Notes: a model not told the origin generated them from the sequence alone. DNA of 64,000 bases from Bacillus albus (GCF_001884185.1 NZ_MAOE01000039.1:1-64000), one strand, 5' to 3'; shown: positions 41,955 through 50,649, counted from the stretch's first letter. Program-made: numbers and translations.

Positions 41955-42977
41955 TCATGCTTCGGTCACCTTCTCCGCATGTTCTGCTTGATTATTTACA
42001 GCGTTGTGGAAGATGATTTTAATCGTCGTTCCTTTACCAACTTCAGAATCTAGTGTGACAGAGTGACCTAAGTAATCACAAATTTTACTTACAATATAAA
42101 GTCCCATACCAGTAGATTCTCCGAATGTACGACCATTTTTCCCAGTGTAAAACGGTTCGAATACTCGTCGAATATCTTCTTGCGGAATACCAACACCTTC
42201 ATCACGAACTTCTAAAATAATATCTTTTCTGTTTCGGTAGGCGGATAAGAATACTTTCTTTCCGCGCTCACCAGAGTAACGAACTGCATTTGTCATTAAC
42301 TGATAGATGATAAATTTTAGCCATTTCGCATCAGAAGCAACTTTTAAATCAGAATGAACTTCTAAAACAGGGAAGACTCCGTTTCGGATAAATAGTTCTT
42401 TTAATCCATTAATATTTTTTGTTACCGTATCTTTTAATGAAATCGTCTCAACATGGAAGTCTTCATGGAAGTTATTTAACCTTGCCATGTATAAAGCCAT
42501 ATCAAGCCCTTGGTTTAGACGTTCTAATTCTTTTTTGAATTTCGGAATCAAATGTTCATCTTCCATTTCGAGCACCATAAGCTGCATAACAGAAACGGGT
42601 GTCTTCATTTGATGCACCCAGTGATTAATGAATAATTGATGTTCTTGTTGTTTTACTTCGTACGATTGTAGTTCTTTTTGGAAGAGACGATACTGCGTGC
42701 GCACAAGTTCATTTACACCGTGAGGCATCGGAGCAGTTGCTCTTTCAATAAACGCATCTTCCATTTTTTCTGGTTGTTCACTTAATCTATGGTACATTCT
42801 ACGATTGCGAACGTAACGGTAAGCGAGGAAACAAATGAATAAATATAAACTTAAAACGACGAAGTAAAATTTATTATTTTGAAATCCATCTACTGCATCA
42901 TAAAGAACGAAAATGATACCGAAGTTTAATACGTACAGTAGAAAAAATGCAAAATGATCACGTAAAAATAGCTTCAT
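41955..42977 (-). CDS. BceS-like intramembrane-sensing histidine kinase
   Basis: The 340 residues include two N-terminal helices (about 9-29 and 38-55) with almost no external loop, then a dimerisation domain with His122 (NHWVHQMKTPVSVMQ) and an ATPase domain (LMTNAVRYSG, GVGIPQEDIRRVFEPF, GESTGMGLYIVSKI). This is the BceS plan, in which the partner transporter acts as sensor. It starts at ATG 42977, two bases after the regulator stop, with GGAGTGA upstream. Confidence 0.94.
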   Translation of the reverse strand: MKLFLRDHFAFFLLYVLNFGIIFVLYDAVDGFQNNKFYFVVLSLYLFICFLAYRYVRNRRMYHRLSEQPEKMEDAFIERATAPMPHGVNELVRTQYRLFQKELQSYEVKQQEHQLFINHWVHQMKTPVSVMQLMVLEMEDEHLIPKFKKELERLNQGLDMALYMARLNNFHEDFHVETISLKDTVTKNINGLKELFIRNGVFPVLEVHSDLKVASDAKWLKFIIYQLMTNAVRYSGERGKKVFLSAYRNRKDIILEVRDEGVGIPQEDIRRVFEPFYTGKNGRTFGESTGMGLYIVSKICDYLGHSVTLDSEVGKGTTIKIIFHNAVNNQAEHAEKVTEA

Positions 42978-42979
42978 GC

Positions 42980-43675
42980 TTATTCACTCCAAGTTGCGTT
43001 AAAACGATACCCAAGTCCGCGCACTGTTTCAATAGCATTTTCAATACCAAGCTCATTGAATTTTTTACGAAGACGCGTAATGTTTACGTTTAATGTGTTT
43101 TCTTCAACGAAGCTCTCGTCATCCCAAAGGGCAGCTAATAAATCTTCACGGCTCGCTGTACGAGGGAATTTAGATAATAACATTTCTGCTAAAATAGCTT
43201 CTTTCTTCGTTAAAAGGACTTGCTCAGATCCAAAGTGAATTTCTGGGCGCTCAGGGAATAGTTTTAAACCTTCTACTTCAACGATACGTTCAGAAATATT
43301 TGGTGCATAATCACCGTAAATACGGCGTAATTGACCTTTAATTTTCGCCATTACAACGTCATAGTGGAACGGTTTTGTAATATAATCATCCGCACCGCTT
43401 TCAATCGCCATAATTTGTTCCATCTCACCAGCACGTGCTGAAATGAAAATAATTGGACAAGTAGATTCATGACGAATTTGACGGCACCAGTAGAATCCAT
43501 CGAATTTCGGTAAGTTTACATCAAGTAAAACAAGATGTGGTTTCACTGCATTAAACGATTCCATAATATCATCAAAGTTTTCAGTAACAACAGCGTCGTA
43601 ACCATACTTTTGAATGTGAGATTGTAGTAATGATGAAATATTTGGATCGTCTTCAACGATTAAAATTTTGTACAT
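42980..43675 (-). CDS. BceR-like response regulator
   Basis: An OmpR-family regulator of 231 residues with Asp52 (LVLLDVNLPKFDG), receiver Lys in DYITKPF, and a winged helix in the C-terminal half (LLTKKEAILAEMLLSKFPRTASREDLL). I chose ATG at 43675 (MYKILIVEDD) after AGGAGG; the longer frame adds 18 residues without a ribosome site. It is a candidate for binding the TTACA-N4-TGTAA elements found elsewhere in the window, although none lies in front of its own cluster. Confidence 0.94.
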   Translation of the reverse strand: MYKILIVEDDPNISSLLQSHIQKYGYDAVVTENFDDIMESFNAVKPHLVLLDVNLPKFDGFYWCRQIRHESTCPIIFISARAGEMEQIMAIESGADDYITKPFHYDVVMAKIKGQLRRIYGDYAPNISERIVEVEGLKLFPERPEIHFGSEQVLLTKKEAILAEMLLSKFPRTASREDLLAALWDDESFVEENTLNVNITRLRKKFNELGIENAIETVRGLGYRFNATWSE

Positions 43676-43839
43676 ATGTATATTCCTCCTAAAAAAACAA
43701 TTGTAGATATAGTGTATCATGTGTTTCAAGTCTTTTCATTATGTTGAAAGATAAGCTAGTAAACAGTATAGGGCAAAAGCGTAAAAAGTAAAAAGGGCGT
43801 ATATATAATTGACGATTAAAAAGAACTAAAAATGTAAAT

Positions 43840-43876
43840 AAAGCTGCTTTTCCTTTTCAGGAAAAGCAGCTTTATT
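43840..43876. terminator. Hairpin between the AraC gene and the BceR-like gene
   Basis: A 14-bp stem AAAGCTGCTTTTCC/GGAAAAGCAGCTTT with T-rich flanks, right after the AraC stop. Confidence 0.88.
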
Positions 43877-43877
43877 T

Positions 43878-44750
43878 TTATTTCTTCAAAACGGGTATCC
43901 AAATTTCACTTTTAAAGTTTGGAGAAGATGTATCTTTCTGTTCATTCCACAATATTTCCGGTCCTTCCGCTAGTTCATAGTTCGAAGAAGGAAACCATTC
44001 AGAATAAATGCGTCCCCACACATTTTGTAATGTTTCAGGAAATGGACCGACAGCTTCAAATATAGCCCATGTTGAAGCTGCAACTTCAAGTTGCGCGAAT
44101 TGCTCTGGGCAATCTTTCGTTGTGGCTACTCCAATGTAGTGATCGAGTTCGCCTTTTTCCTCCATTCTTCCTTCAGAAAAGTTAGTAGAAGCACTAATGA
44201 TTCCAGTAGGTTCCATGTTTGAAAGGGACTTTAATGTTTGAATAGCCTCTGGATTTAAACTTTTCCACATAGAAGCGATTTCTTCATTTACACCGTTAAA
44301 TACAATCGGTACGCGTTTTGTAATACCAATAATTCGAAAGGGTTCTTTTTCTTCAATTCGATAGTTCATTTCGTTTCCTCCTTGAATCGATAACTGGAAG
44401 GTCATTGGTGAATAAGCTTTTAAAGAATGACTACTATTTCGGGCCTCTGAAGGTGTTATGCCGTGCAAGTTTTGAAAGGCACGTGCAAAAGAATCCGGTG
44501 AGTTATATCCATATTTTATAGCGACATCAATAACTTTTGCATCGCTATCTTTTAGTTCAAAGGCAGCAAGAGTAAGACGTCTACAGCGAATATATTCTGA
44601 TAGTGATACGCCAGCTAGGAAAGAAAACATTCTTTTGAAATGGTATTCAGAGCAGTACGCTATTTTTGCGACTTCTTTAAAATCAATTTCATTTGTTAGG
44701 TTGTTTTCAATATATTGCATTGCCGCATTCATGTTTTTAAGTGAATCCAT
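43878..44750 (-). CDS. AraC-family regulator with GyrI-like effector domain
   Basis: The 290 residues have two helix-turn-helix units at the N-terminus (about 8-105: [32 protein letters not shown] and [25 protein letters not shown]) and a C-terminal GyrI/Rob-type binding domain (about 128-289, ending [10 protein letters not shown]). Such proteins bind cationic or amphipathic drugs and switch on efflux or detoxification genes. It is divergent from the second ABC transporter, so control of that transporter is possible. The ATG follows AAGGAGG. Confidence 0.9.
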   Translation of the reverse strand: MDSLKNMNAAMQYIENNLTNEIDFKEVAKIAYCSEYHFKRMFSFLAGVSLSEYIRCRRLTLAAFELKDSDAKVIDVAIKYGYNSPDSFARAFQNLHGITPSEARNSSHSLKAYSPMTFQLSIQGGNEMNYRIEEKEPFRIIGITKRVPIVFNGVNEEIASMWKSLNPEAIQTLKSLSNMEPTGIISASTNFSEGRMEEKGELDHYIGVATTKDCPEQFAQLEVAASTWAIFEAVGPFPETLQNVWGRIYSEWFPSSNYELAEGPEILWNEQKDTSSPNFKSEIWIPVLKK

Positions 44751-44839
44751 ATGATGACCTCCTTGTTAAATAGAATAGCAGGAACAAACGAAGTCCATCC
44801 GACATTTCATGCACAACTTTGTAGGGTACATTTTTAACC

Positions 44840-44887
44840 TTACAAAATTGTAATGTTCCTGTAAGGAGAATGAATGGATGGTATGAT
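44840..44887 (+). promoter_or_regulatory. BceR-type box A with -10
   Basis: TTACA-AAAT-TGTAA (44840-44853), six bases, then TGTAAG at 44860-44865, and TATGAT at 44882-44887. It points toward the ABC transporter genes. It lacks the CGATAGT extension found in boxes B, C and D. Confidence 0.65.
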
Positions 44888-44956
44888 ATCCCAATGTTAT
44901 AGTAACAAAGTACTTTCGTTCAGTAGGTTAAATTTTTATATCTTTACTTATGCGTC

Positions 44957-44995
44957 TTACATAACTGTCATGTTTGTGTAAGAAACATCGATAGT
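44957..44995 (+). promoter_or_regulatory. BceR-type box B
   Basis: TTACA-TAAC-TGTCA (44957-44970), six bases, TGTAAG (44977-44982), six bases, CGATAGT (44989-44995). It lies 61 bases before the ATPase ATG. The spacing is identical to boxes C and D. Confidence 0.7.
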
Positions 44996-45055
44996 GGCAA
45001 GAGTAGAGAATGTATATAGTGAAAATAGAGAATAGATGAAATGAGGGATGTCGAG

Positions 45056-45826
45056 ATGAAAACAGTGTTAGAAGCAAAAAATATTGAAAAAGTATATGAC
45101 ACGGGTGGTAATAAATTTGCAGCGTTAAAAGGTATTAACTTACAAGTAAAAGAAGGTGAGTTCGTTGGGATTATGGGACCTTCTGGTTCGGGTAAGACGA
45201 CTTTACTAAACGTTCTTTCTACAATTGATAATGCGACGAACGGTGAGATTTTAATTGATGGAAAAGATATCGTGAAAATGAATGACGATAAGTTAGCGTT
45301 ATTCCGCCGCGATCATCTAGGTTTCATTTTCCAAGATTATAACTTATTAGATACGTTAACGGTGAAAGAGAACATTGCGTTACCTCTTGCGTTATCGAAA
45401 GTAAAGGCAAATGAAATTGATCGCCGCGTTCTTGAAATCTCGAAAAAGTTCGGTATCGATCATATTTTAAGTCAGTTCCCGTATCAAGTATCAGGCGGAC
45501 AGAAGCAGCGCTGTGCAGCATCGCGTGCAATCGTTACAAATCCAAGTATGATTTTCGGGGACGAGCCGACCGGAGCGCTTGATTCAAAATCAGCGACAGA
45601 TTTACTTGAAAGTATGAAATCGCTAAATGAATATGATAACTCAACAATCTTAATGGTAACGCACGATGCATTTGCAGCAAGTTACTGTAAGCGAGTTATT
45701 TTCATTAAAGATGGTGAGTTATATAAACAATTGCACCGCGGCGAGTTAACTCGTAAACAATTCTTCCAACAAGTCGTTGACGTAATGTCTTCTATTTCCG
45801 GAGGTATGGCTGATGACCTTATCTAG
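45056..45826 (+). CDS. BceA-type ABC transporter ATPase (second system)
   Basis: This 256-residue ATPase has Walker A GPSGSGKTT (41-49), Q-loop FIFQDYNLLD, signature VSGGQKQR, Walker B MIFGDEP and the switch in VTHD. I chose ATG at 45056 (MKTVLEAKN), after GAGGGATGTCGAG; an ATG at 45041 has no ribosome site. It overlaps the permease gene by 14 bases. No two-component genes are adjacent, but two BceR-type boxes lie upstream, so a regulator encoded elsewhere probably controls it. Confidence 0.94.
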   Translation: MKTVLEAKNIEKVYDTGGNKFAALKGINLQVKEGEFVGIMGPSGSGKTTLLNVLSTIDNATNGEILIDGKDIVKMNDDKLALFRRDHLGFIFQDYNLLDTLTVKENIALPLALSKVKANEIDRRVLEISKKFGIDHILSQFPYQVSGGQKQRCAASRAIVTNPSMIFGDEPTGALDSKSATDLLESMKSLNEYDNSTILMVTHDAFAASYCKRVIFIKDGELYKQLHRGELTRKQFFQQVVDVMSSISGGMADDLI

Positions 45827-47762
45827 CATTGCCCTCCGCAACATACAGCGGAATTTTAAAGACTACTTTGTATATTTTGCATCTATGATTTTTAGTATCG
45901 TTATTTACTTTACATTTAAAGCACTGCAATATAATTCACAAATGGAAAAAGCAGCGGAAGCTTCTAAAAAAATTAGCGGGGCATTCCAAGTTTCCAGTGT
46001 GATGCTTATTATTTTCGTAGCGGTGTTTATTATATATTCGAACGGATTTTTTACAAGAAAACGTAAAAAAGAAGTTGGACTCTATTCCCTATTAGGTATT
46101 CGAAAAAGACAGATTGGTAAAATGCTCTTTTATGAAAATATGTTAATGGGGTTAATGTCTTTAATTATCGGGATTGCGATCGGTAGCGTTCTTTCAAAAC
46201 TATTCCTTGAGTTATTAGTAAGCATGATGGGATTAAATTTAAGTGTACATTTTGAAGTGCCAATGGCTGCGATTGTTGATACAGCAATTATTTTCTTTGT
46301 CATTATTTTGTATACATCACTTCAAGGATATCGTTTAATTTATCGCTTTAAGTTAATTGAGCTTTTCCGCGCAGAACGTGAAGGAGAAGCAATGCCGAAG
46401 GGCTCTGTTATTATGGCATTAATTTCAGTTTTCTTAATCGGTTCAGGTTATTTCTTAGCGTTAATGTATATGAAAGCAGTTATGTATGCAGACTTTATGG
46501 TCGTTGCATTATACATTTTATTAGCGACAGTAGCAGGAACGTATTTATTGTTCATGTTTTTCACAGTATTTGTATTGAAACGTGCGAGAAATAATAAGTC
46601 AGCGTTTTATAACGGTATGAATATGGTAACGACATCACAGTTACTATATCGTATTAAAGGAAATGCGAAATCACTTGCGACCATTGCGATTTTAAGTGCA
46701 GTAACATTAACGGCGGTTGGTACGTCAGTTACGATGTATTACAATACATTCACACAATCAAAAGTGGCTGCGCCGTATAGTTATTCTTATGAGAAAAAAG
46801 ATGCAGCATTAGATAAAAAAGTAAATGAAATACTTGCTGGGGAGAAGAAGAATCATCCAGTGACATATGAAGCAGAAGTTGAAATGATTCCTGTGAAAGG
46901 AACATTTAAAGGTGAAAGAGCGGATCAAGTTCTGAACACACACTATAATGTTACGAAGCAGTACGAGCTTATTTCTCAATCAAATTTTAATACAATCGCG
47001 AAACATTTAGATATAGAACCTGTAAATTTAAGTGCGAATGAAGCTTTTGTATATGATAGCTTATATATTGAAACACTTGATTTTGGTCCTCTTTACACAG
47101 GAAATACAGCTGTATTCCCTGTTGGAAATGAATCGAAAGAGTTAAAGATTAAAGGTGTAAATAGTAGAAGTGTTACAAACTTAAATGAACTATTTGTAAT
47201 CGTTCCGGATCAAACATATGAGCAGGCGAAACAAGTAAACGAAACGCGCATTGTAAAAAATATTGATGTAAAAGGTGAGCGAAATAGTAAAGAGTTAACA
47301 GCGAAATTAGCAAGCGTTATGCCAGCTGGTGAATCAGAAATTTTAAAACCATTTCATGATTTCTATACAGGATTCCAAATGGGACTCGAAACGACAGGTT
47401 TAATGATGTTCATCGGACTATTTTTAGGATTAGTCTTCCTATTAGCGACAGGCTCAATCATTTACTTCAAGCAGCTTACAGAAGCAAGTGCTGACCGTGA
47501 TCGTTACGTTGTCCTTCATAAAGTTGGTGTAACGAAGCAAGAGATGAAGAAAGCTATCGCAAAACAAGTGAGCTTTATCTTCGCGATTCCGTTAGTAATC
47601 GGAATTCTGCACAGCTTATTTGCACTAAAAGGTTTAGGGAACATATTACCGTATGAAATCATGATCCCACTCCTAATTAGTATTGGAGTATACGGTGTCA
47701 TTTATATTGGATATTACTTCTTAACAGTTCGCTCTTATTATAAGATTGTGAGTGCGAAATAA
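45813..47762 (+). CDS. BceB-type ABC transporter permease (second system)
   Basis: This 649-residue FtsX-type permease starts MTLSSIALRNIQRNFKDYFVYF, with a large external domain (about 305-520) between helices 7 and 8 and a C-terminal set around GLFLGLVFLLATGSIIYFKQL. It belongs to the peptide-detoxification class but is clearly diverged from the three permeases at 35-42 kb. It is coupled to its ATPase. Its likely role is release of cell-wall precursors from antimicrobial peptides; the exact peptide is unknown. Confidence 0.93.
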   Translation: MTLSSIALRNIQRNFKDYFVYFASMIFSIVIYFTFKALQYNSQMEKAAEASKKISGAFQVSSVMLIIFVAVFIIYSNGFFTRKRKKEVGLYSLLGIRKRQIGKMLFYENMLMGLMSLIIGIAIGSVLSKLFLELLVSMMGLNLSVHFEVPMAAIVDTAIIFFVIILYTSLQGYRLIYRFKLIELFRAEREGEAMPKGSVIMALISVFLIGSGYFLALMYMKAVMYADFMVVALYILLATVAGTYLLFMFFTVFVLKRARNNKSAFYNGMNMVTTSQLLYRIKGNAKSLATIAILSAVTLTAVGTSVTMYYNTFTQSKVAAPYSYSYEKKDAALDKKVNEILAGEKKNHPVTYEAEVEMIPVKGTFKGERADQVLNTHYNVTKQYELISQSNFNTIAKHLDIEPVNLSANEAFVYDSLYIETLDFGPLYTGNTAVFPVGNESKELKIKGVNSRSVTNLNELFVIVPDQTYEQAKQVNETRIVKNIDVKGERNSKELTAKLASVMPAGESEILKPFHDFYTGFQMGLETTGLMMFIGLFLGLVFLLATGSIIYFKQLTEASADRDRYVVLHKVGVTKQEMKKAIAKQVSFIFAIPLVIGILHSLFALKGLGNILPYEIMIPLLISIGVYGVIYIGYYFLTVRSYYKIVSAK

Positions 47763-47769
47763 TAAGGGA

Positions 47770-47803
47770 ACAGCTATCGCTATAAGCGGTAGCTGTTTTT
47801 TTC
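47770..47803 (+). terminator. Terminator after the second ABC system
   Basis: AACAGCTATCGCT pairs with AGCGGTAGCTGTT (one G-U), followed by a T-run. Confidence 0.9.
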
Positions 47804-47818
47804 ATTCTTCATAAAATC

Positions 47819-47862
47819 TTAAGAAATCTCCTCAATTTTTGTTAAGAAACGATAGTTATACT
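47819..47862 (+). promoter_or_regulatory. TTAAGAAA direct-repeat promoter (methyltransferase-DedA)
   Basis: TTAAGAAA at 47819 and 47842 (23-bp period) is followed after seven bases by TATACT at 47857-47862. A weaker half-site lies at 47808. The same layout recurs before the yxeA-type gene. Confidence 0.6.
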
Positions 47863-47906
47863 TAGAAACAAGTTAAAAACTATTGAACGAATGGGGAGAG
47901 GGTTAC

Positions 47907-48485
47907 ATGCAACTCATAACATTCTTACATGAATTTATTAAGCACCCGAAACATACTGGTGCAATTGCGCCAAGTTCAAAAATATTAGCAAAGAAAATGG
48001 TAGATGTAATTGATTTTCATAGAGCGAAGTGCATCGTAGAGCTAGGTCCTGGTACAGGTGTTTTCACGAAAGAAATTATGAAGAGAAAGAGGAAGGAAAC
48101 AATATTTCTTCTTATTGAAATTAATGAAGTGTTTTGTAAAGAGTTACAGAGAAAGTTTAAAAATGAGCAGAACGTCATTGTTGTACACGGCTCAGCTGAA
48201 AATATAAAGAAGTATATGGAAGAGTTAAATATAGAGTGTATTGATTACGTCTTATCAGGGTTGCCTTTTACATCTTTACCAGAAGAAGTTTCAAAGCGAA
48301 TTTTAAACAATGTAATGGAAGCGATACACGAGAAAGGTGAATTTATTACATTTCAATATTCACTTGTGAAAAAAGGATTTATCCAGCATTTCTTCCCCGA
48401 AATTACGCTCGAAAAAGTGTGGCTCAATTTCCCACCAGCGTACATCTTTAGCTGTAAAAAAGAGTTAAGGAGAGCTTATGCCTAA
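47907..48485 (+). CDS. SAM-dependent methyltransferase (phospholipid/rRNA-dimethylase-like)
   Basis: This 192-residue protein has motif I VELGPGTGVF (44-53), an acidic post-I region FLLIEINEVF, and DYVLSGLPFTSLP in the motif IV position. The N-terminus FLHEFIKHPKHTGAIAPSSKILAKKM resembles phosphatidylethanolamine N-methyltransferase PmtA-like and KsgA-like families. Coupling to a DedA membrane protein favours a lipid role, but this is inference. I chose ATG at 47907, after GGGGAGAGGG. Its stop overlaps the DedA start (TAATG). Confidence 0.8.
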   Translation: MQLITFLHEFIKHPKHTGAIAPSSKILAKKMVDVIDFHRAKCIVELGPGTGVFTKEIMKRKRKETIFLLIEINEVFCKELQRKFKNEQNVIVVHGSAENIKKYMEELNIECIDYVLSGLPFTSLPEEVSKRILNNVMEAIHEKGEFITFQYSLVKKGFIQHFFPEITLEKVWLNFPPAYIFSCKKELRRAYA

Positions 48486-49084
48486 TGGAATTACATGAAT
48501 TATTATCTTATATTGAACAGTATGGTTATTGGGCACTATTTTTCTGTTTATGGTTAGGCATTATCGGTATGCCAATTCCAGACGAAATGATTGTAATGAG
48601 CGGTGGGTTTGTCTCTTCACTAGGAATATTAAGTGTCATTCCAGCATTTTTACTAACATATTTAGGCGTTGTATCTGGCCTATCTTTAGGTTATATAGTA
48701 GGAAAAATATTTGGTACGAAAGTACTTGATAAGTTAATGAAAAGGAAAAAGGCAAAGTATCTTTTGAAGTCTCAACAAATGGTAGAGAAGTATGGCCATT
48801 ATGCGTTAGTCACAAGCTACTTCATACCAGTCGTCAGACATATCGTACCGTATTTAGTTGGAATGAATAACATGTCATTTAAGACGTATGCTTTGTATTC
48901 CTATACGACAGGACTTGTTTGGACACTCGTTTACTTTGTGCTCGGTTCTTTATTTGGACAACATATTGAAAGTATTGTAGCGATTGCGATAGAGTATGGC
49001 GTTTATTTTGGCGGGGGTGTTTTTGTTGTTGCGGGAGGCGCATATTTGTACAAGCAAAGAAGAAGTATAGTGATGAGTAAGTAA
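48485..49084 (+). CDS. DedA-family membrane protein
   Basis: This 199-residue SNARE-associated/VTT-domain protein has several helices and the DedA signatures GIIGMPIPDEMIVMSGGFVSS and SYFIPVVRHIVPYLVGMNNMSF. DedA proteins include lipid flippases for undecaprenyl phosphate or phosphatidylethanolamine and affect resistance to cationic peptides. It is coupled to the methyltransferase gene and driven by the TTAAGAAA-repeat promoter. The substrate is not determined. Confidence 0.93.
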   Translation: MELHELLSYIEQYGYWALFFCLWLGIIGMPIPDEMIVMSGGFVSSLGILSVIPAFLLTYLGVVSGLSLGYIVGKIFGTKVLDKLMKRKKAKYLLKSQQMVEKYGHYALVTSYFIPVVRHIVPYLVGMNNMSFKTYALYSYTTGLVWTLVYFVLGSLFGQHIESIVAIAIEYGVYFGGGVFVVAGGAYLYKQRRSIVMSK

Positions 49085-49107
49085 ATAGAATGAAGGTTTA
49101 CATTTAG

Positions 49108-49140
49108 GGAGAGTTATTTTGTAAAATAACTCTCCCTTTT
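49108..49140. terminator. Bidirectional terminator
   Basis: GGGAGAGTTATTTT pairs with AAAATAACTCTCCC, between convergent genes, with a T-run on the + strand. Confidence 0.88.
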
Positions 49141-49522
49141 AATGTAATAGTTCCTCATTACTTATATTAGGTGTTGTCTGAAATACAGTTATATAAATTG
49201 TTAATATGGTTGTATTAATTAAGTTAACTAATACAGTCATAAAATCACTTGATGGAGTGATAAGAACGAAGATTGAAAGTATGGCAGAAGCAAGTGGAAT
49301 AAACTTTTGTAGTGTAGTTAACTTTCCATTTCTATGAAGCTTCGAAGATTGAAGGAAGCAAAGTAAGAAAATAAAGGATGTAAATAATAATCCTAAATGT
49401 CCCCAACCATCTTCAATATACCAAGGTAAAAAGCTCATTCGTGATGTGAAAATAAATAGATTTAATACTAACGTGCTAATGATTAGCGTGTTTAAAATGG
49501 TAATATTCTTCTGTTTTTTCAT
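49139..49522 (-). CDS. Hypothetical four-helix membrane protein
   Basis: The 127 residues form about four hydrophobic helices (about 8-26, 42-60, 71-88, 97-114) with short loops. The ATG follows GGAGTG. It lies 31 bases downstream of the XRE regulator gene and is probably co-transcribed with it. No family is recognised. The pairing with a small DNA-binding regulator resembles small regulator/membrane-protein modules; the function is unknown. Confidence 0.75.
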   Translation of the reverse strand: MKKQKNITILNTLIISTLVLNLFIFTSRMSFLPWYIEDGWGHLGLLFTSFIFLLCFLQSSKLHRNGKLTTLQKFIPLASAILSIFVLITPSSDFMTVLVNLINTTILTIYITVFQTTPNISNEELLH

Positions 49523-49553
49523 TTGAATTACACTCCGGAATTTTTTTTAGACT

Positions 49554-50012
49554 TTACTGGGATGCTTTTGCCATTTCCATAAATCTTTGCTCAATTTCAT
49601 CCAAATCGAATGAATGGCATATTCTGCGGTCTTCTTTATCTAAAATTCGATAGTGCTGAGATAAAATATTTTGTTGTATTTGATAGCCATTTGATTCTTT
49701 TATTTGTCGCCACCACACTTTTCCTCCTAAAGTCTTTGGGAAGTTCGTATTGTAATGTGTAAAAGCGATTGTTTTTATAATTTCATTCACATCATCCCCA
49801 AATGTCATTTGGACTGTATCACACTGTTCGAAGAGTGTTACGACGCAAACGGCACCTGACCATGTTAGCGTGCGTCTTCCTTTTTCAATTTCTACTAATG
49901 TTTTCTTCGATAAACCGATAATTTCTGACATTTTATCTTGTGATAGATTATTTTCAACACGGATGAGTTTTAATTTTGAATTAACGAGTTCAATAAATTC
50001 TTGTTTATCCAT
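49554..50012 (-). CDS. XRE-family HTH regulator
   Basis: The 152 residues begin with a Cro/CI-type helix-turn-helix (about 11-60: LKLIRVENNLSQDKMSEIIGLSKKTLVEIEKGRRTL). They continue with a domain containing FGDDVNEIIKTIAFTHYN and KVWWRQIKESNGYQIQQN, apparently a ligand- or partner-binding region. The ATG follows AAAGGAGATG. A palindrome of TATAGTGTAA arms just upstream is the probable autoregulatory operator. Confidence 0.88.
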   Translation of the reverse strand: MDKQEFIELVNSKLKLIRVENNLSQDKMSEIIGLSKKTLVEIEKGRRTLTWSGAVCVVTLFEQCDTVQMTFGDDVNEIIKTIAFTHYNTNFPKTLGGKVWWRQIKESNGYQIQQNILSQHYRILDKEDRRICHSFDLDEIEQRFMEMAKASQ

Positions 50013-50031
50013 TATGCATCTCCTTTTTCTT

Positions 50032-50081
50032 TATAGTGTAAAATTACACTATAAGTGTAATTTTGTCAATTATAGTGTAAA
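50032..50081. promoter_or_regulatory. Operator cluster before the XRE regulator
   Basis: TATAGTGTAA (50032-50041) and TTACACTATA (50045-50054) form a palindrome with a 3-base centre. Further direct half-sites AGTGTAA (50055-50061) and TATAGTGTAA (50072-50081) follow. It lies 20 bases upstream of the XRE start. Confidence 0.75.
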
Positions 50082-50130
50082 GAGTTTCTTTTTTATTTTT
50101 TTGCTTACTAATTAATATTTCACTTTTAGT

Positions 50131-50185
50131 TTAAGAAAATGTTAAGAAACAGTACGAGTTTTTATTAAGAAATACGCCCTATACT
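50131..50185 (+). promoter_or_regulatory. TTAAGAAA direct-repeat promoter (yxeA-type gene)
   Basis: TTAAGAAA at 50131, 50142 and 50165 (steps of 11 and 23) is followed after seven bases by TATACT at 50180-50185. The last two repeats and the -10 match the 47819 promoter base-for-base in spacing. Confidence 0.6.
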
Positions 50186-50227
50186 TAAAAACATCTTAAA
50201 GAAAACATAATGAAAGGCGGCATATAG

Positions 50228-50574
50228 ATGAAAAGATTTATTTTTGGATCATTACTTGTTATCGTCGCAGGAGCGGCATATTTATTAAAGGGGAGCACTG
50301 GGATGGATAGAATGAATCCATTTCTTGATATAGAGCACCATTATGCAATAATTGATAACGATGGTAAAGAATTAGTTGGAAATAAAGATCGTGAATATAA
50401 AGTGAAAGCCTATGATGAAAAAGGTAAGGAAAAAGAAGTGACAATTGACGGAGTAGATGAATTACCAAAAGGTTCATACTGGCATGTGCTTACGAGAGGT
50501 AAGTTCTTATATGAAAAGTGAAAGTAACGATAGATAAAATTCCTGATGGAGCAAAGATGAAGTTAGGATTGTAA
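50228..50574 (+). pseudogene. YxeA-family protein with frameshifted C-terminus
   Basis: The open frame (50228-50521, 97 residues) has a signal anchor (MKRFIFGSLLVIVAGAAYLL) and YxeA-type sequence (YKVKAYDEKGKEKEVTIDG...LPKGSYWHVLTRGKFLYEK). It stops at 50519. In the +1 frame GTG at 50518 continues as VKVTIDKIPDGAKMKLGL to TAA 50574, which resembles the usual YxeA ending and restores about 115 residues. Loss of one A in the GAAAAG run explains the break. The truncated protein may still be made. YxeA genes sit in regulons of BceR-type systems in Bacillus. Confidence 0.72.
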
Positions 50575-50578
50575 GTAT

Positions 50579-50612
50579 AAAACCGATTCTCAATGTGGGA
50601 ATCGGTTTTGTT
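50579..50612 (+). terminator. Terminator after the yxeA-type gene
   Basis: AAAACCGATTC pairs with GAATCGGTTTT, followed by GTT. Confidence 0.88.
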
Positions 50613-50649
50613 ATTTTATAGTAAAATATAGAAGGGAGGAGTGAGAGTT

